From JBKDZR01 sp047971485 (GTDB taxonomy: Bacteria; Pseudomonadota; Alphaproteobacteria; Rhodobacterales; Rhodobacteraceae), in the NCBI GenBank assembly GCA_047971485.1, contig JBKDZR010000127.1:1-17640 (forward strand): a stretch of DNA of 17,640 bases, read 5' to 3'. The notes under the pieces were generated by a model. That model did not search any database, was not told where the DNA came from, and saw only the letters and a program-made list of their open reading frames with translations. Within the stretch, counting starts at the first letter, position 1; each line of letters starts with the position of its first letter. This document shows positions 1-7,593 of the stretch, piece after piece. A program made the position numbers and the translations under genes.

Positions 1-971
1 TAGTTGGCGAAGAACGGCGTGTGACGGCCACCCTCTTCCTTGGTCAGGATGTAGGCCTCGGCCTCGAACTTCGTGTGCGGCGTCACCGAGCCCGGCTTGC
101 ACAGCACCTGGCCGCGCTCAACACCTTCACGATCCACACCACGCAGCAGCGCGCCGATGTTGTCACCCGCTTCACCGCGATCCAGCAGCTTGCGGAACAT
201 CTCAACACCCGTGCAGGTGGTTTTCTTCGTGTCGCGGATGCCGACGATTTCAATCTCGTCACCAACGTTGATCACGCCACGCTCAACACGGCCCGTCACA
301 ACCGTCCCGCGGCCCGAGATCGAGAACACATCTTCGATCGGCATCAGGAACGGCTGGTCAACGGCGCGCTCGGGCGTCGGGATCCAGGCGTCAACGGCTT
401 CCATCAGCGCACGGATCGAGTTCTCACCGATCTCGGCATCGCGCCCTTCCAGAGCCGCCAGCGCAGAACCCGGGATCACCGGAATGTCATCGCCAGGGTA
501 TTCGTAGCTGGACAGAAGTTCACGGATCTCCATCTCGACCAGTTCGAGAAGTTCCGCGTCATCCACCTGATCGACCTTGTTCATGTAGACGACCATGGTC
601 GGAATGCCGACCTGGCGGCCCAGCAGAATGTGCTCGCGCGTTTGCGGCATCGGGCCGTCAGCTGCGTTCACAACCAGGATCGCGCCGTCCATCTGCGCCG
701 CACCCGTGATCATGTTCTTCACATAGTCCGCGTGGCCCGGGCAGTCCACGTGGGCATAGTGACGGTTGTCCGTCTCGTATTCCACATGCGCCGTCGAAAT
801 CGTGATCCCGCGCGCTTTCTCTTCCGGCGCTCCGTCAATCTGGTCATAGGCCTTGAAATCACCGAAATACTTCGTGATCGCAGCCGTCAGCGTCGTCTTG
901 CCGTGGTCAACGTGACCAATCGTGCCGATGTTAACATGCGGCTTGTTACGCTCAAACTTTGCCTTTGCCAT
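1..971 (-). CDS. tuf: Translation elongation factor EF-Tu (3' end beyond window)
   Basis: EF-Tu is the GTPase that delivers aminoacyl-tRNA to the ribosomal A site. Reading down from the ATG at 969-971, the frame stays open to the left edge and gives about 323 of the usual ~391-396 residues, so the C-terminal part of domain 3 is missing. The product begins MAKAKFERNKPHVNIGTIGH. The P-loop GHVDHGKT is at residues 19-26, followed by DCPGHAD (G3), NKVD (G4) and a GSALAAL stretch (G5), then the domain 2 segment SGRGTVVTGRVERG. A strong Shine-Dalgarno (AAAGGAGAGG on the minus strand) lies just upstream. The gap to the lipoprotein gene upstream is 139 bp, enough for its own promoter. Alphaproteobacteria often carry two nearly identical tuf copies; this one lies downstream of parC, so it may be the copy next to tRNA-Trp/secE, which cannot be seen here. 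Confidence 0.97.
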   Translation of the reverse strand, partial: MAKAKFERNKPHVNIGTIGHVDHGKTTLTAAITKYFGDFKAYDQIDGAPEEKARGITISTAHVEYETDNRHYAHVDCPGHADYVKNMITGAAQMDGAILVVNAADGPMPQTREHILLGRQVGIPTMVVYMNKVDQVDDAELLELVEMEIRELLSSYEYPGDDIPVIPGSALAALEGRDAEIGENSIRALMEAVDAWIPTPERAVDQPFLMPIEDVFSISGRGTVVTGRVERGVINVGDEIEIVGIRDTKKTTCTGVEMFRKLLDRGEAGDNIGALLRGVDREGVERGQVLCKPGSVTPHTKFEAEAYILTKEEGGRHTPFFAN

Positions 972-1065
972 TCGTGCGGCGCCTCTCCTTTGGGCGGACC
1001 CGCCGCCCTGATCAACAACGGGCGCTCGTTACCGGCGGACAAGCAAAAAATCAAGCGGGTGTTTT

Positions 1066-1084
1066 ATCTGGCGCAACACCAGAT
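1066..1084. promoter_or_regulatory. Dyad (8-bp stem, 3-base loop) upstream of tuf
   Basis: The 19 bases form a hairpin: ATCTGG pairs with CCAGAT, then one T-G wobble and one more G-C pair, around a 3-base loop. It lies 95 bp upstream of the tuf start and just after the end of the lipoprotein gene on the minus strand. No T-run follows directly; a T-rich stretch comes about 12 bases later. It could be a weak or Rho-assisted terminator after the lipoprotein gene or a feature of the tuf leader. Base pairing is seen; function is inferred. Confidence 0.35.
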
Positions 1085-1110
1085 CGACATTCCCGACCCA
1101 TCGCAGCCCC

Positions 1111-1701
1111 CTACCCCGGCGGCGCGGCCGCAGAAACCGCAGGCAAGGCCCCTTCGGGGCGGGCCTCGGGGCCGCCGAACCAGGCCTCGTTCTCGCGCAG
1201 CCAGCGTTCGATCTCGATCGCGGCGTTCTCGGCCATCTCGGCCAGCTGTTCTTCACCCGTCTGGGTATAGCCCGAGCCAAGCACCTGATCGCCGCCGGCC
1301 CGTTCGAAGACCACCATCTGCTTGGGGGCCTCGTTCAGGCGCCGGGGCACAGAATCATAGACATTCACATTCAGCCCCAGCAGCGACCTGGGCGACGCAA
1401 TCACCGGGATGCCCCGGCGCGCCAGAACATAGCCCGTCACCTTGAGGCCGATGGAATAGGTGCTGTCGCCCTCGAACCGCCCAAAGCGCCGGGTCAGCGC
1501 CTCTTCCAGGGCCGCCTTCATATAAGCCTCGTCGGCCTCGCGGCTGATCACGTATCCCTGCTCGGGTTCATCGACGATGACCACCACCCTGTCGAGACGG
1601 AAATTCCCGATCCCAGACTGCATGGTGGCCGGGTCGATCTCGGAGGTGCAAGCCGCCAGCAACGCAAGCACGGGAAGCAGGAAAAGCCAGGGGCGGGTCA
1701 T
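1111..1701 (-). CDS. Uncharacterised lipoprotein between parC and tuf
   Basis: A 196-residue protein with a clear lipoprotein signal: basic start MTRP, hydrophobic core, and lipobox LAAC with the lipidated cysteine at residue 18. The mature part has no domain I can assign with certainty; it alternates strands and helices and has an amphipathic helix near residues 160-185. It may belong to an uncharacterised lipoprotein family of Rhodobacterales (possibly DUF6778, from memory and unverified). The last ~15 residues are Ala/Pro-rich. The gene starts 40 bp after the parC stop, so it is probably cotranscribed with parC; only a weak AAGAG sits upstream of the start. Asp19 is absent at position +2 after the cysteine (Thr instead), which favours outer-membrane sorting by the enterobacterial rule, though that rule is unproven here. 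Confidence 0.85.
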   Translation of the reverse strand: MTRPWLFLLPVLALLAACTSEIDPATMQSGIGNFRLDRVVVIVDEPEQGYVISREADEAYMKAALEEALTRRFGRFEGDSTYSIGLKVTGYVLARRGIPVIASPRSLLGLNVNVYDSVPRRLNEAPKQMVVFERAGGDQVLGSGYTQTGEEQLAEMAENAAIEIERWLRENEAWFGGPEARPEGALPAVSAAAPPG

Positions 1702-1741
1702 GACGCAAACTCTTGGTTAAGGGGCGGCCGGCAGGCGGCGC

Positions 1742-4063
1742 TCAGGTAAAGCGGTTGTCGCGTGGAAACCCGCGCGGCGCCATTCGACCGGCGCCGGCCC
1801 GTTTGCCAATATATTCGACCAAAACGGTTTCGGTCCGGGTCCGCCCGGCCGGGTCCTTCCAACTGAGCCCATCGGCCAGGGTGAAGGTGGTGGCATCCGA
1901 CAGCCCGCCATCCTTGAACTTCTGCAGCCGCACGCCCTTGCCCCGGACCATTTCGGGCAACTCATCCACCGGGAAGATCAGCACCTTGCGGTTCTCGCCC
2001 ACCGTGGCCACGTGATCGCCCGCCACCGGCTTGCACAGCAGCGCCCGGGATGGTGCGCGCACGTTCAGCACCTGTTTGCCGGTCCGCGTCTGGGCCAGCA
2101 CATCGGTTTCCGGCACGATGAACCCGTCCCCGGAAGATGAGGCGACCAGCAACCGGCGATCGGGGCGATGGACCATCAGGGTAACGATCTCGGCCTCATT
2201 GGGCAGGTCGATCATCAGGCGCAGGGGTTCCCCCATGCCGCGCCCACCGGGCAGCGTCGCCGCGCCCAGCGTGTAGAACCGCCCGTTCGAGGCAAACAGC
2301 ACCAGCCGATCCGTGGTCTCGGCATGGAAGATGAACTGCCCTTCGTCGCCATCCTTGTATTTCAGCGCCTGGCCCAGATCGATATGGCCCTTCATCGCCC
2401 GGACCCAGCCCATGCGTGAACAGACCACGGTGATCGGCTCGCGGTCGATCATCGCCTCCAGCGGCACATCCTCGACATCGAGGGCCTCGGCAAAGCCAGT
2501 GCGCCGGGCACCGCCTTCGGCCCCCTTGCCAAAGGTCTTGCGCACCTCTTTCAGTTGCTCGGCAATCCGGGACCATTGCAGCCCCTCATCATCAAGCAAA
2601 TCCTGCAGACCGGCACGTTCCGCCATCAGGGCATCCTGTTCGCGCAGCAGCTCGATCTCTTCCAGCCGGCGCAGGGCCCGCAGGCGCATGTTCAGGATCG
2701 CCTCGGTCTGCACCTCACTCAGGCCACCCGGCGCGGCAGGCCCGTCCAGCGGCGAGACATAGCTGGCCTCATCAGCGGCGCGCGGGGTTTTCTTCGCCCA
2801 ATCCTCGGCCATCAGCGCGGCCTTGGGGTCGCTGTCATAGCGGATGATATCAATCACCCGGTCGAGATTGAGGAAGGCCACAACAAAGCCTTCGAGGATC
2901 TCCAGCCGGTGGTCTATCTTTTCCAGCCGATGGCGCGACCGGCGCAGCAACACATCGCGGCGGTGATCGAGGAAGGCACGCAGCACCTCTTTCAGCGAAC
3001 AGACCTTGGGGGTGCGCCCGTCGATCAGCACATTCATGTTCAGCGAAAAGCGCGTTTCCAGATCCGACAGGCGGAACAGCGTGCCCATCATCACCTCGGG
3101 CGCGACATTGCGGGACCGGGGGTCCAGCACGATGCGGATGTCATCGGCGCTTTCATCGCGGACATCGGCCAGAACCGGGGCCTTCTTGGTCTGGATCAGA
3201 TCGGCCAGTTTCTCGATCAGCTTGGATTTCTGTACCTGATAGGGGATCTCGGTGACCACGACCTGCCACTGCCCCCGGCCCAGGTCCTCAACCTCCCAAC
3301 GGGCCCGCAGCCGGAACGCCCCCCGCCCTGTGGCATAGGCGTTCAGGATCGACTCCCTGGGTTCCACCAGTACACCGCCAGTGGGAAAATCCGGGCCCGG
3401 GACCAGTTCCACCAGCTTGTCGTTGCCGGCATTGGGAAACTTGATCAGATGCAGGCAGGCTTGGCACAACTCATCAATGTTGTGGGGCGGAATATTGGTC
3501 GCCATACCCACCGCGATCCCGCTGGAGCCATTGGCCAGCAGGTTCGGAAAGGCCGCCGGCAGGACCGCCGGCTCGCTCAGCGTGCCGTCATAATTTTCCC
3601 GGAAATCAACGGCATCCTCGGCCAGGCCCTCCATCAGAGCCTCGGCGGCGGCGGTCAGGCGGGCCTCGGTATAGCGGGCGGCGGCCGGGTTGTCGCCGTC
3701 GATATTGCCAAAGTTCCCCTGCCCGTCCACCAGCGGGTAACGGACGTTGAAATCCTGCGCCAGACGGGCCAGCGCATCATAGATCGCCGCATCGCCATGG
3801 GGGTGATAGTTGCCCATCACATCGCCCGAGATCTTGGCCGATTTGCGAAACCCCCCGACCGAGCTCAGCCGCAATTCGCGCATGGCAAAGAGAATGCGGC
3901 GATGCACCGGTTTCAGCCCGTCGCGGGCATCGGGCAGCGCCCGGTGCATGATTGTGGACAAGGCATAGGTCAGATAGCGGCTGCCAATGGCGCGGCGCAG
4001 CGGCTCGGTGCTGTCCGAAGAAGGGCCCGAGGGATGTTCAATATCGTCCATGCCATGGCTCAT
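1742..4063 (-). CDS. parC: DNA topoisomerase IV subunit A
   Basis: ParC is the breakage-reunion subunit of topoisomerase IV, which with ParE decatenates sister chromosomes. The 773-residue length fits (E. coli 752). The N-terminal winged-helix/tower region carries ALSTIMHRALPDARDGLKPV, then the quinolone-determining segment GNYHPHGDAAIYDAL at residues 84-98, then AARYTEARL with the catalytic tyrosine at residue 131. A coiled-coil tower (about residues 380-520) and a C-terminal beta-pinwheel (about 540-750) follow. The pinwheel lacks an obvious gyrase-type box, supporting ParC over GyrA. Residue 92 is Ala where E. coli ParC has Ser80; residue 96 is Asp where E. coli has Glu84. The start is uncertain: ATG at 4063 or ATG at 4051 (residue 5), neither with a strong Shine-Dalgarno. 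The gene is divergent from the SH3-domain gene and 40 bp upstream of the lipoprotein gene. Confidence 0.95.
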   Translation of the reverse strand: MSHGMDDIEHPSGPSSDSTEPLRRAIGSRYLTYALSTIMHRALPDARDGLKPVHRRILFAMRELRLSSVGGFRKSAKISGDVMGNYHPHGDAAIYDALARLAQDFNVRYPLVDGQGNFGNIDGDNPAAARYTEARLTAAAEALMEGLAEDAVDFRENYDGTLSEPAVLPAAFPNLLANGSSGIAVGMATNIPPHNIDELCQACLHLIKFPNAGNDKLVELVPGPDFPTGGVLVEPRESILNAYATGRGAFRLRARWEVEDLGRGQWQVVVTEIPYQVQKSKLIEKLADLIQTKKAPVLADVRDESADDIRIVLDPRSRNVAPEVMMGTLFRLSDLETRFSLNMNVLIDGRTPKVCSLKEVLRAFLDHRRDVLLRRSRHRLEKIDHRLEILEGFVVAFLNLDRVIDIIRYDSDPKAALMAEDWAKKTPRAADEASYVSPLDGPAAPGGLSEVQTEAILNMRLRALRRLEEIELLREQDALMAERAGLQDLLDDEGLQWSRIAEQLKEVRKTFGKGAEGGARRTGFAEALDVEDVPLEAMIDREPITVVCSRMGWVRAMKGHIDLGQALKYKDGDEGQFIFHAETTDRLVLFASNGRFYTLGAATLPGGRGMGEPLRLMIDLPNEAEIVTLMVHRPDRRLLVASSSGDGFIVPETDVLAQTRTGKQVLNVRAPSRALLCKPVAGDHVATVGENRKVLIFPVDELPEMVRGKGVRLQKFKDGGLSDATTFTLADGLSWKDPAGRTRTETVLVEYIGKRAGAGRMAPRGFPRDNRFT

Positions 4064-4204
4064 AACGGCGCGACGGCGCCCGGTAAAGCGCCTCAGGCAA
4101 ACGGGCGGCGGGCAATTTTAACCGGACCGCAACACTGCCCGGATCAGACTGGAAAAAACCGGACCATCATGGCACCCTGACCAGGTGGTGCATCTGTCGA
4201 CGCG

Positions 4205-4210
4205 GGAGGA
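4205..4210 (+). promoter_or_regulatory. Ribosome binding site setting a TTG start
   Basis: GGAGGA at 4205-4210 (GGGAGGA when the preceding G is counted) is a near-perfect Shine-Dalgarno and lies 4 bases before an in-frame TTG at 4215. The GTG codons at 4185 and 4188 upstream have no such site. This supports TTG as the real start of the SH3-domain protein. Confidence 0.7.
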
Positions 4211-4214
4211 ACCG

Positions 4215-4928
4215 TTGGCCTTCAAACTGACTGTTCTGCTGTGCCTGTTCATGTTCGTCACGATGTATTTCGTCGGCGATCCGCCCCCCCGGCCCGAAAC
4301 CGGACTGATCGTGGGGCAGGACCTGAACGTGCTGACACCCGGCGCGCCGGCACCGACCCGGACACCGCCAACCAGTCCGTCCCCTTCTGATCCGCCCGCG
4401 TCCTCCACGCCGCCCCCGCCGTCAGACACAGACCGGCCGGCCATTGCGCGCGCCCTGCCCGATCAACCCAACGACTTCCCGGAAACTGCCGCGCGGAACG
4501 ATGCCCCACCCCCTGGGGATCAGGCCGCACCGACCATTTCCCTTGGCCTGGGCAGACTGTCACTGGGCAATGACGCCGCCGCCGCCCTGTCGCTGGCGGA
4601 TTCGGTCCGGCAACGCGCGGAAGAGGCCCGCAACGCAGCACCGACCCCACCCCCTGCCCCCGTCAACACCGTCGCCCCAACGGGCAGTCCCCCGACCAGC
4701 GGCGCCCAAACCAGCGGCGCCCGTGCCCTGCCCCTCGCAACCATCACCGTCAGCGCCGTCAACCTGCGCACCGGCCCCTCAACCGCCTATCCGGTGGTCG
4801 GCCGCTCTGATCTCGGCCAAAAGGTGGAACTGATCGACGAAAACGTGGCCCCCGGCTGGGCCGCGATCCGTATCCCGGGCACACCCGACACGGTCTATAT
4901 TGCGAACCGCTATCTGATCCCGCTCTGA
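4215..4928 (+). CDS. Membrane-anchored SH3-domain protein
   Basis: With the TTG start, the product is 237 residues. Residues 3-20 (LTVLLCLFMFVTMYFVG core) form one hydrophobic segment that is either an N-terminal anchor or an uncleaved signal. Residues ~21-170 are a low-complexity linker rich in Pro, Thr, Ala and Ser, with no predicted fold. Residues ~177-237 form a bacterial SH3 domain (SH3_3 type), with the hallmark VNLRTGPSTAYPVVG followed by a GWAAIRI strand and a final IANRYL. Such domains usually bind peptidoglycan or cell-wall peptides, so a periplasmic envelope role is likely; the exact partner is unknown. It is divergent from parC, and 72 bp separate it from the dehydrogenase gene downstream. 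A longer form from GTG 4185 (247 residues) is possible but would put ten polar residues before the anchor. Confidence 0.85.
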   Translation: MAFKLTVLLCLFMFVTMYFVGDPPPRPETGLIVGQDLNVLTPGAPAPTRTPPTSPSPSDPPASSTPPPPSDTDRPAIARALPDQPNDFPETAARNDAPPPGDQAAPTISLGLGRLSLGNDAAAALSLADSVRQRAEEARNAAPTPPPAPVNTVAPTGSPPTSGAQTSGARALPLATITVSAVNLRTGPSTAYPVVGRSDLGQKVELIDENVAPGWAAIRIPGTPDTVYIANRYLIPL

Positions 4929-5000
4929 TCCGGGCCGGCGGCCTTGCCCGCTCGCGCGGCCCATGCCATTCCGTTTCCGGATCGGGAACGGAGACCAGAC

Positions 5001-5825
5001 ATGACACGGCCATCCATCCTTGTGACAGGATGTTCTTCGGGTATCGGACGCGATGCGGCGTTAACCCTGGCAGCGCGGGGCTGGCAGGTGGTAGCCGCAA
5101 CCCGACAGGACAAGGACCGCGACGCACTGGCCGCCGAAGGACTGGCCACCACGCGGATCGACTATGAAGATCCCGACAGCATCGCCCGCGGCACCGCCGA
5201 GACGCTGGAAATCACTGGCGGACGGCTGGATGCACTTTATAACAATGGGGCCTATGCCATTCCCGGCGCACTCGAAGACCTGCCCGTCGCAGGGCTGCGC
5301 GCCATTTTCGACGCCAATCTGATCGGCTGGCACGATCTGACCCGGCGGATCATCCCGGTCATGCGGCGACAGGGCCATGGACGGATCCTGATGTGTTCCT
5401 CGGTGCTCGGCATTGTCGCCACCCCCTGGCGCGGGGCCTATGTGGCAACGAAATTCGCGCTGGAGGGCTATACCGACGCCCTGCGCCAGGAACTGTCAGA
5501 CACCCCGATCCGCGTCGTCCTGATCCAGCCCGGCCCGATCGGCACGCCCTTTCGCCAGAACTCGGCCAAACAGTTCGAACAGTGGATCGACTGGCAGGCC
5601 AGCCCGCGGGCCGCGCAATACCGCGATACGCTGCTTAAGCGGCTCTATGCGCCCGAGGCCCCGCTGCAGGCCCCGCCCGCCGCCGTCACCCGCCAGATCC
5701 TGCGCGCGCTGGAGGCCCGTAACCCGCGCAACCGCTATCGCATTACCCCCCACACCTCGGCGATGGAGGCCGCCCGCCGCCTCCTGCCCTCGGGCCTGCT
5801 GGACAGGATCTTGCGCCGCGCCTGA
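5001..5825 (+). CDS. Short-chain dehydrogenase/reductase (classical SDR)
   Basis: A 274-residue NAD(P)-dependent oxidoreductase of unknown substrate. The Rossmann glycine motif TGCSSGIG is at residues 9-16. The NNAG-like motif appears as NNGA at 81-84. The catalytic tetrad is Asn106, Ser134, Tyr147 and Lys151 (YVATK), followed by PGPI at 177-180. Arg35 after the second strand suggests NADP(H) preference. The long C-terminal part after residue 190 resembles SDRs annotated as oxidoreductases acting on lipids or retinol-like substrates, but that does not fix the substrate. ATG 5001 was chosen because GGAG at 4990-4993 is 7 bases upstream and the product begins right before the first Rossmann strand. 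An in-frame ATG at 4944 would add 19 residues with no SDR homology. It may be cotranscribed with the genes on either side. Confidence 0.93.
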   Translation: MTRPSILVTGCSSGIGRDAALTLAARGWQVVAATRQDKDRDALAAEGLATTRIDYEDPDSIARGTAETLEITGGRLDALYNNGAYAIPGALEDLPVAGLRAIFDANLIGWHDLTRRIIPVMRRQGHGRILMCSSVLGIVATPWRGAYVATKFALEGYTDALRQELSDTPIRVVLIQPGPIGTPFRQNSAKQFEQWIDWQASPRAAQYRDTLLKRLYAPEAPLQAPPAAVTRQILRALEARNPRNRYRITPHTSAMEAARRLLPSGLLDRILRRA

Positions 5826-5898
5826 TTTGGGGCCACAGTCCGCCCCTGACAGGTCCGCCCGATGCTGACAAACCCCATCCACATACGGAGCACAGCCC

Positions 5899-6102
5899 AT
5901 GATCAACGATCCGCTCTTCATCGTCGCCGCCATCGCCGCGCTGATCGTCCTGGGCATCCTGATGTTCGGCATTGCCACCTTCGCCCGGGGCGGTGACTTT
6001 AATCGCAAACACGCCAACCGCATCATGCGCTACCGGATTGCCGCACAATTCGTCGCCGTGCTGCTGATCCTACTGTTCGTCCTGGTCCGGGGCGGAACCT
6101 GA
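5899..6102 (+). CDS. Small twin-transmembrane HIG1-domain protein
   Basis: A 67-residue membrane protein with two hydrophobic helices (about residues 5-27 and 46-63) joined by a basic loop. The loop/second-helix boundary carries RYRIAAQ, matching the R-x-R-x3-Q part of the HIG1 motif, with Asn where the motif usually has Gln or Ile. Mitochondrial HIG1 proteins (Rcf1/HIGD) associate with cytochrome oxidase and respiratory supercomplexes; bacterial homologues are thought to do something similar, but that is inference here. GGAG at 5887-5890 lies 8 bases before the ATG. The stop is 2 bases before the adenosyltransferase start, so the two are surely cotranscribed. Confidence 0.88.
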   Translation: MINDPLFIVAAIAALIVLGILMFGIATFARGGDFNRKHANRIMRYRIAAQFVAVLLILLFVLVRGGT

Positions 6103-6104
6103 TC

Positions 6105-6677
6105 ATGGTGGTGTTGAACAAGATCTACACCCGCACCGGCGATGCCGGGCAAACCGCGCTTGGCAACGGCACCCGGGTGGCCAAGCATGCGACCCGCGTC
6201 GAAAGCTATGGCACGGTCGATGAGGTGAACGCCACGGTCGGCCTGGCCCGGTTGCACGCCACCGGCACTATGGACACCGAACTGGCCGCGATTCAGAACG
6301 ACCTGTTCGATCTGGGTGCTGATCTCTGCCGACCGGACATGGCCCGCGATGCCGAGGCCGACTATCCACCGCTGCGTGTGACCGCCCAGCAGGTCACACG
6401 GCTGGAAACCCAGATCGACGCGATGAATGCCGCGCTCAGCCCGCTGCGCTCGTTCATCCTGCCCGGCGGCAGTGCCCTGGCCGCCTATCTGCACCTGTGC
6501 CGCACGGTCGCGCGCCGGGCGGAGCGGCTGATCGTGGCGCTGGCCGAAACCGAGGAGGTCAACCCACAGGCTGTCCGCTTTCTCAACCGGCTGTCGGATT
6601 GGTTCTTCGTCGCTGCCCGGGTCGCCAACGCCAATGGCACACAGGATGTGCTTTGGGTTCCCGGCGCCAACCGCTAG
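6105..6677 (+). CDS. pduO: PduO-type cob(I)alamin adenosyltransferase
   Basis: Transfers the adenosyl group of ATP to cob(I)alamin to make adenosylcobalamin, the cofactor of methylmalonyl-CoA and ethylmalonyl-CoA mutases. The 190-residue length matches the family. The N-terminal ATP-binding segment IYTRTGDAGQTALG is at residues 7-20, followed by the conserved ESYGTVDEVNATVGLAR. Near the C-terminus come ILPGG, CRTVARRAERL and VRFLNRLSDWFFVAAR, the helices forming the trimer active site. Annotation pipelines often name this type cob(I)yrinic acid a,c-diamide adenosyltransferase (cobO), but it is the PduO fold, not CobA/BtuR. It follows the HIG1 gene by 2 bp; 154 bp separate it from etfB, so etfBA may have its own promoter. 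Confidence 0.93.
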   Translation: MVVLNKIYTRTGDAGQTALGNGTRVAKHATRVESYGTVDEVNATVGLARLHATGTMDTELAAIQNDLFDLGADLCRPDMARDAEADYPPLRVTAQQVTRLETQIDAMNAALSPLRSFILPGGSALAAYLHLCRTVARRAERLIVALAETEEVNPQAVRFLNRLSDWFFVAARVANANGTQDVLWVPGANR

Positions 6678-6816
6678 CAAGCAATTGCCATTCTGCGCGC
6701 AATAAAGGTACGCATTTCGTCCTGCCCGCGATATTTTTGCACTGTTGTCGCGACGCAGCATTCGCTAAATCATCAGGCAATGGCCCCCTCACGCGGGCCC
6801 TTGGGACATGAAAGTC

Positions 6817-6822
6817 AGGAGG
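6817..6822 (+). promoter_or_regulatory. Ribosome binding site of etfB
   Basis: AGGAGG at 6817-6822 is a full Shine-Dalgarno 9 bases before ATG 6832. It lies inside the extended reading frame that begins at ATG 6808, so it selects the downstream ATG, whose product starts with the family-typical MKILVPVKRV. Confidence 0.75.
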
Positions 6823-6831
6823 CAATCCACG

Positions 6832-7593
6832 ATGAAGATCCTCGTACCCGTCAAGCGGGTGATTGATTACAACGTGAAAGTCCGTGTGAAATCAGACGGA
6901 TCCGGGGTTGACCTGGCCAATGTGAAAATGTCGATGAACCCGTTCGACGAAATCGCCGTGGAAGAGGCCATCCGCCTGAAGGAAAAGGGTGCGGCCGAGG
7001 AAATCATCGTCGTCTCGATCGGGGTCAAGCAGGCCCAGGAAACCCTGCGCACCGCGCTGGCCATGGGCGCAGACCGGGCGATCCTGATCACCGCTGCCGA
7101 TGACGTCCATCAGGATATCGAGCCCCTGGCCGTTGCCAAGCTGCTCAAGGCGGTGATCGACGCCGAACAACCCGGGCTGGTGATCTGCGGCAAGCAGGCC
7201 ATCGACAACGATCTGAACGCCACCGGTCAGATGCTGGCGGCCCTGCTGGGCTGGCCCCAGGCCACCTTCGCCAGCGAGGTCACGCTGGAGGATGGCGCCG
7301 CCGTGGTCACCCGTGAGGTCGATGGCGGTTTGCAGACCATCAAGGTCAACCTGCCGGCCATCGTCACCACCGATCTGCGCCTGAACGAGCCGCGCTATGC
7401 CAGCCTGCCCAACATCATGAAGGCCAAGAAAAAGCCGCTGGAGGAAAAGACCCCGGCGGATTACGGCGTTGATGTCAGCCCCCGATTGCAGGTGGTCAAG
7501 ACCGCTGAACCGGCAGAACGCAAGGCCGGGGTCAAGGTCGGATCGGTCGATGAATTGTTGACGAAACTGAAAGACGAAGCGGGGGTGATCTGA
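6832..7593 (+). CDS. etfB: Electron transfer flavoprotein subunit beta
   Basis: The 253-residue beta subunit of the soluble ETF heterodimer. ETF takes electrons from acyl-CoA dehydrogenases and related flavoenzymes and passes them through ETF:quinone oxidoreductase to ubiquinone. The start MKILVPVKRVIDYNVKVRVK and the segment MSMNPFDEIAVEEAIRLKEKG (AMP/FAD-domain signature) are diagnostic. The family signature VITTDLRLNEPRY-like stretch (here VTTDLRLNEPRYASLPNIMKA) lies near residues 180-200 and is the recognition loop region for partner dehydrogenases. Its stop TGA shares one base with the etfA ATG, indicating translational coupling. The 154-bp upstream gap has no promoter I can place with confidence. 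Confidence 0.97.
   Translation: MKILVPVKRVIDYNVKVRVKSDGSGVDLANVKMSMNPFDEIAVEEAIRLKEKGAAEEIIVVSIGVKQAQETLRTALAMGADRAILITAADDVHQDIEPLAVAKLLKAVIDAEQPGLVICGKQAIDNDLNATGQMLAALLGWPQATFASEVTLEDGAAVVTREVDGGLQTIKVNLPAIVTTDLRLNEPRYASLPNIMKAKKKPLEEKTPADYGVDVSPRLQVVKTAEPAERKAGVKVGSVDELLTKLKDEAGVI

Noticed and set aside
972..1065. tuf promoter
   Set aside because: TTGATT, 17 bases, TAACGA on the minus strand has the right spacing but a poor -10; not strong enough to list.
21..1445. Open frame of 474 codons on the plus strand
   Set aside because: Antisense to tuf and the lipoprotein gene; composition is rich in Arg/His/Asp with no recognisable domain. Long antisense frames are expected in GC-rich coding DNA.
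2555..4180. Open frame of 541 codons on the plus strand
   Set aside because: Exactly antisense to parC, no family resemblance, no ribosome binding site; a codon-bias shadow.
4932..4962. Terminator between the SH3 and SDR genes
   Set aside because: GGGCCG and CGGCCC can pair over 6 bp, but the loop is 19 bases and no T-run follows.
5829..5846. Terminator after the SDR gene
   Set aside because: Only a 5-bp GGGGC/GCCCC stem with an 8-base loop and no T-run; expected by chance at this GC content.
6678..6831. Promoter for etfB in the 154-bp gap
   Set aside because: TAAATC near 6765-6775 and several TTG words are present, but no pair has acceptable spacing, so I could not place a promoter. The palindrome GCAATTGC (6681-6688) is too short to call a site.
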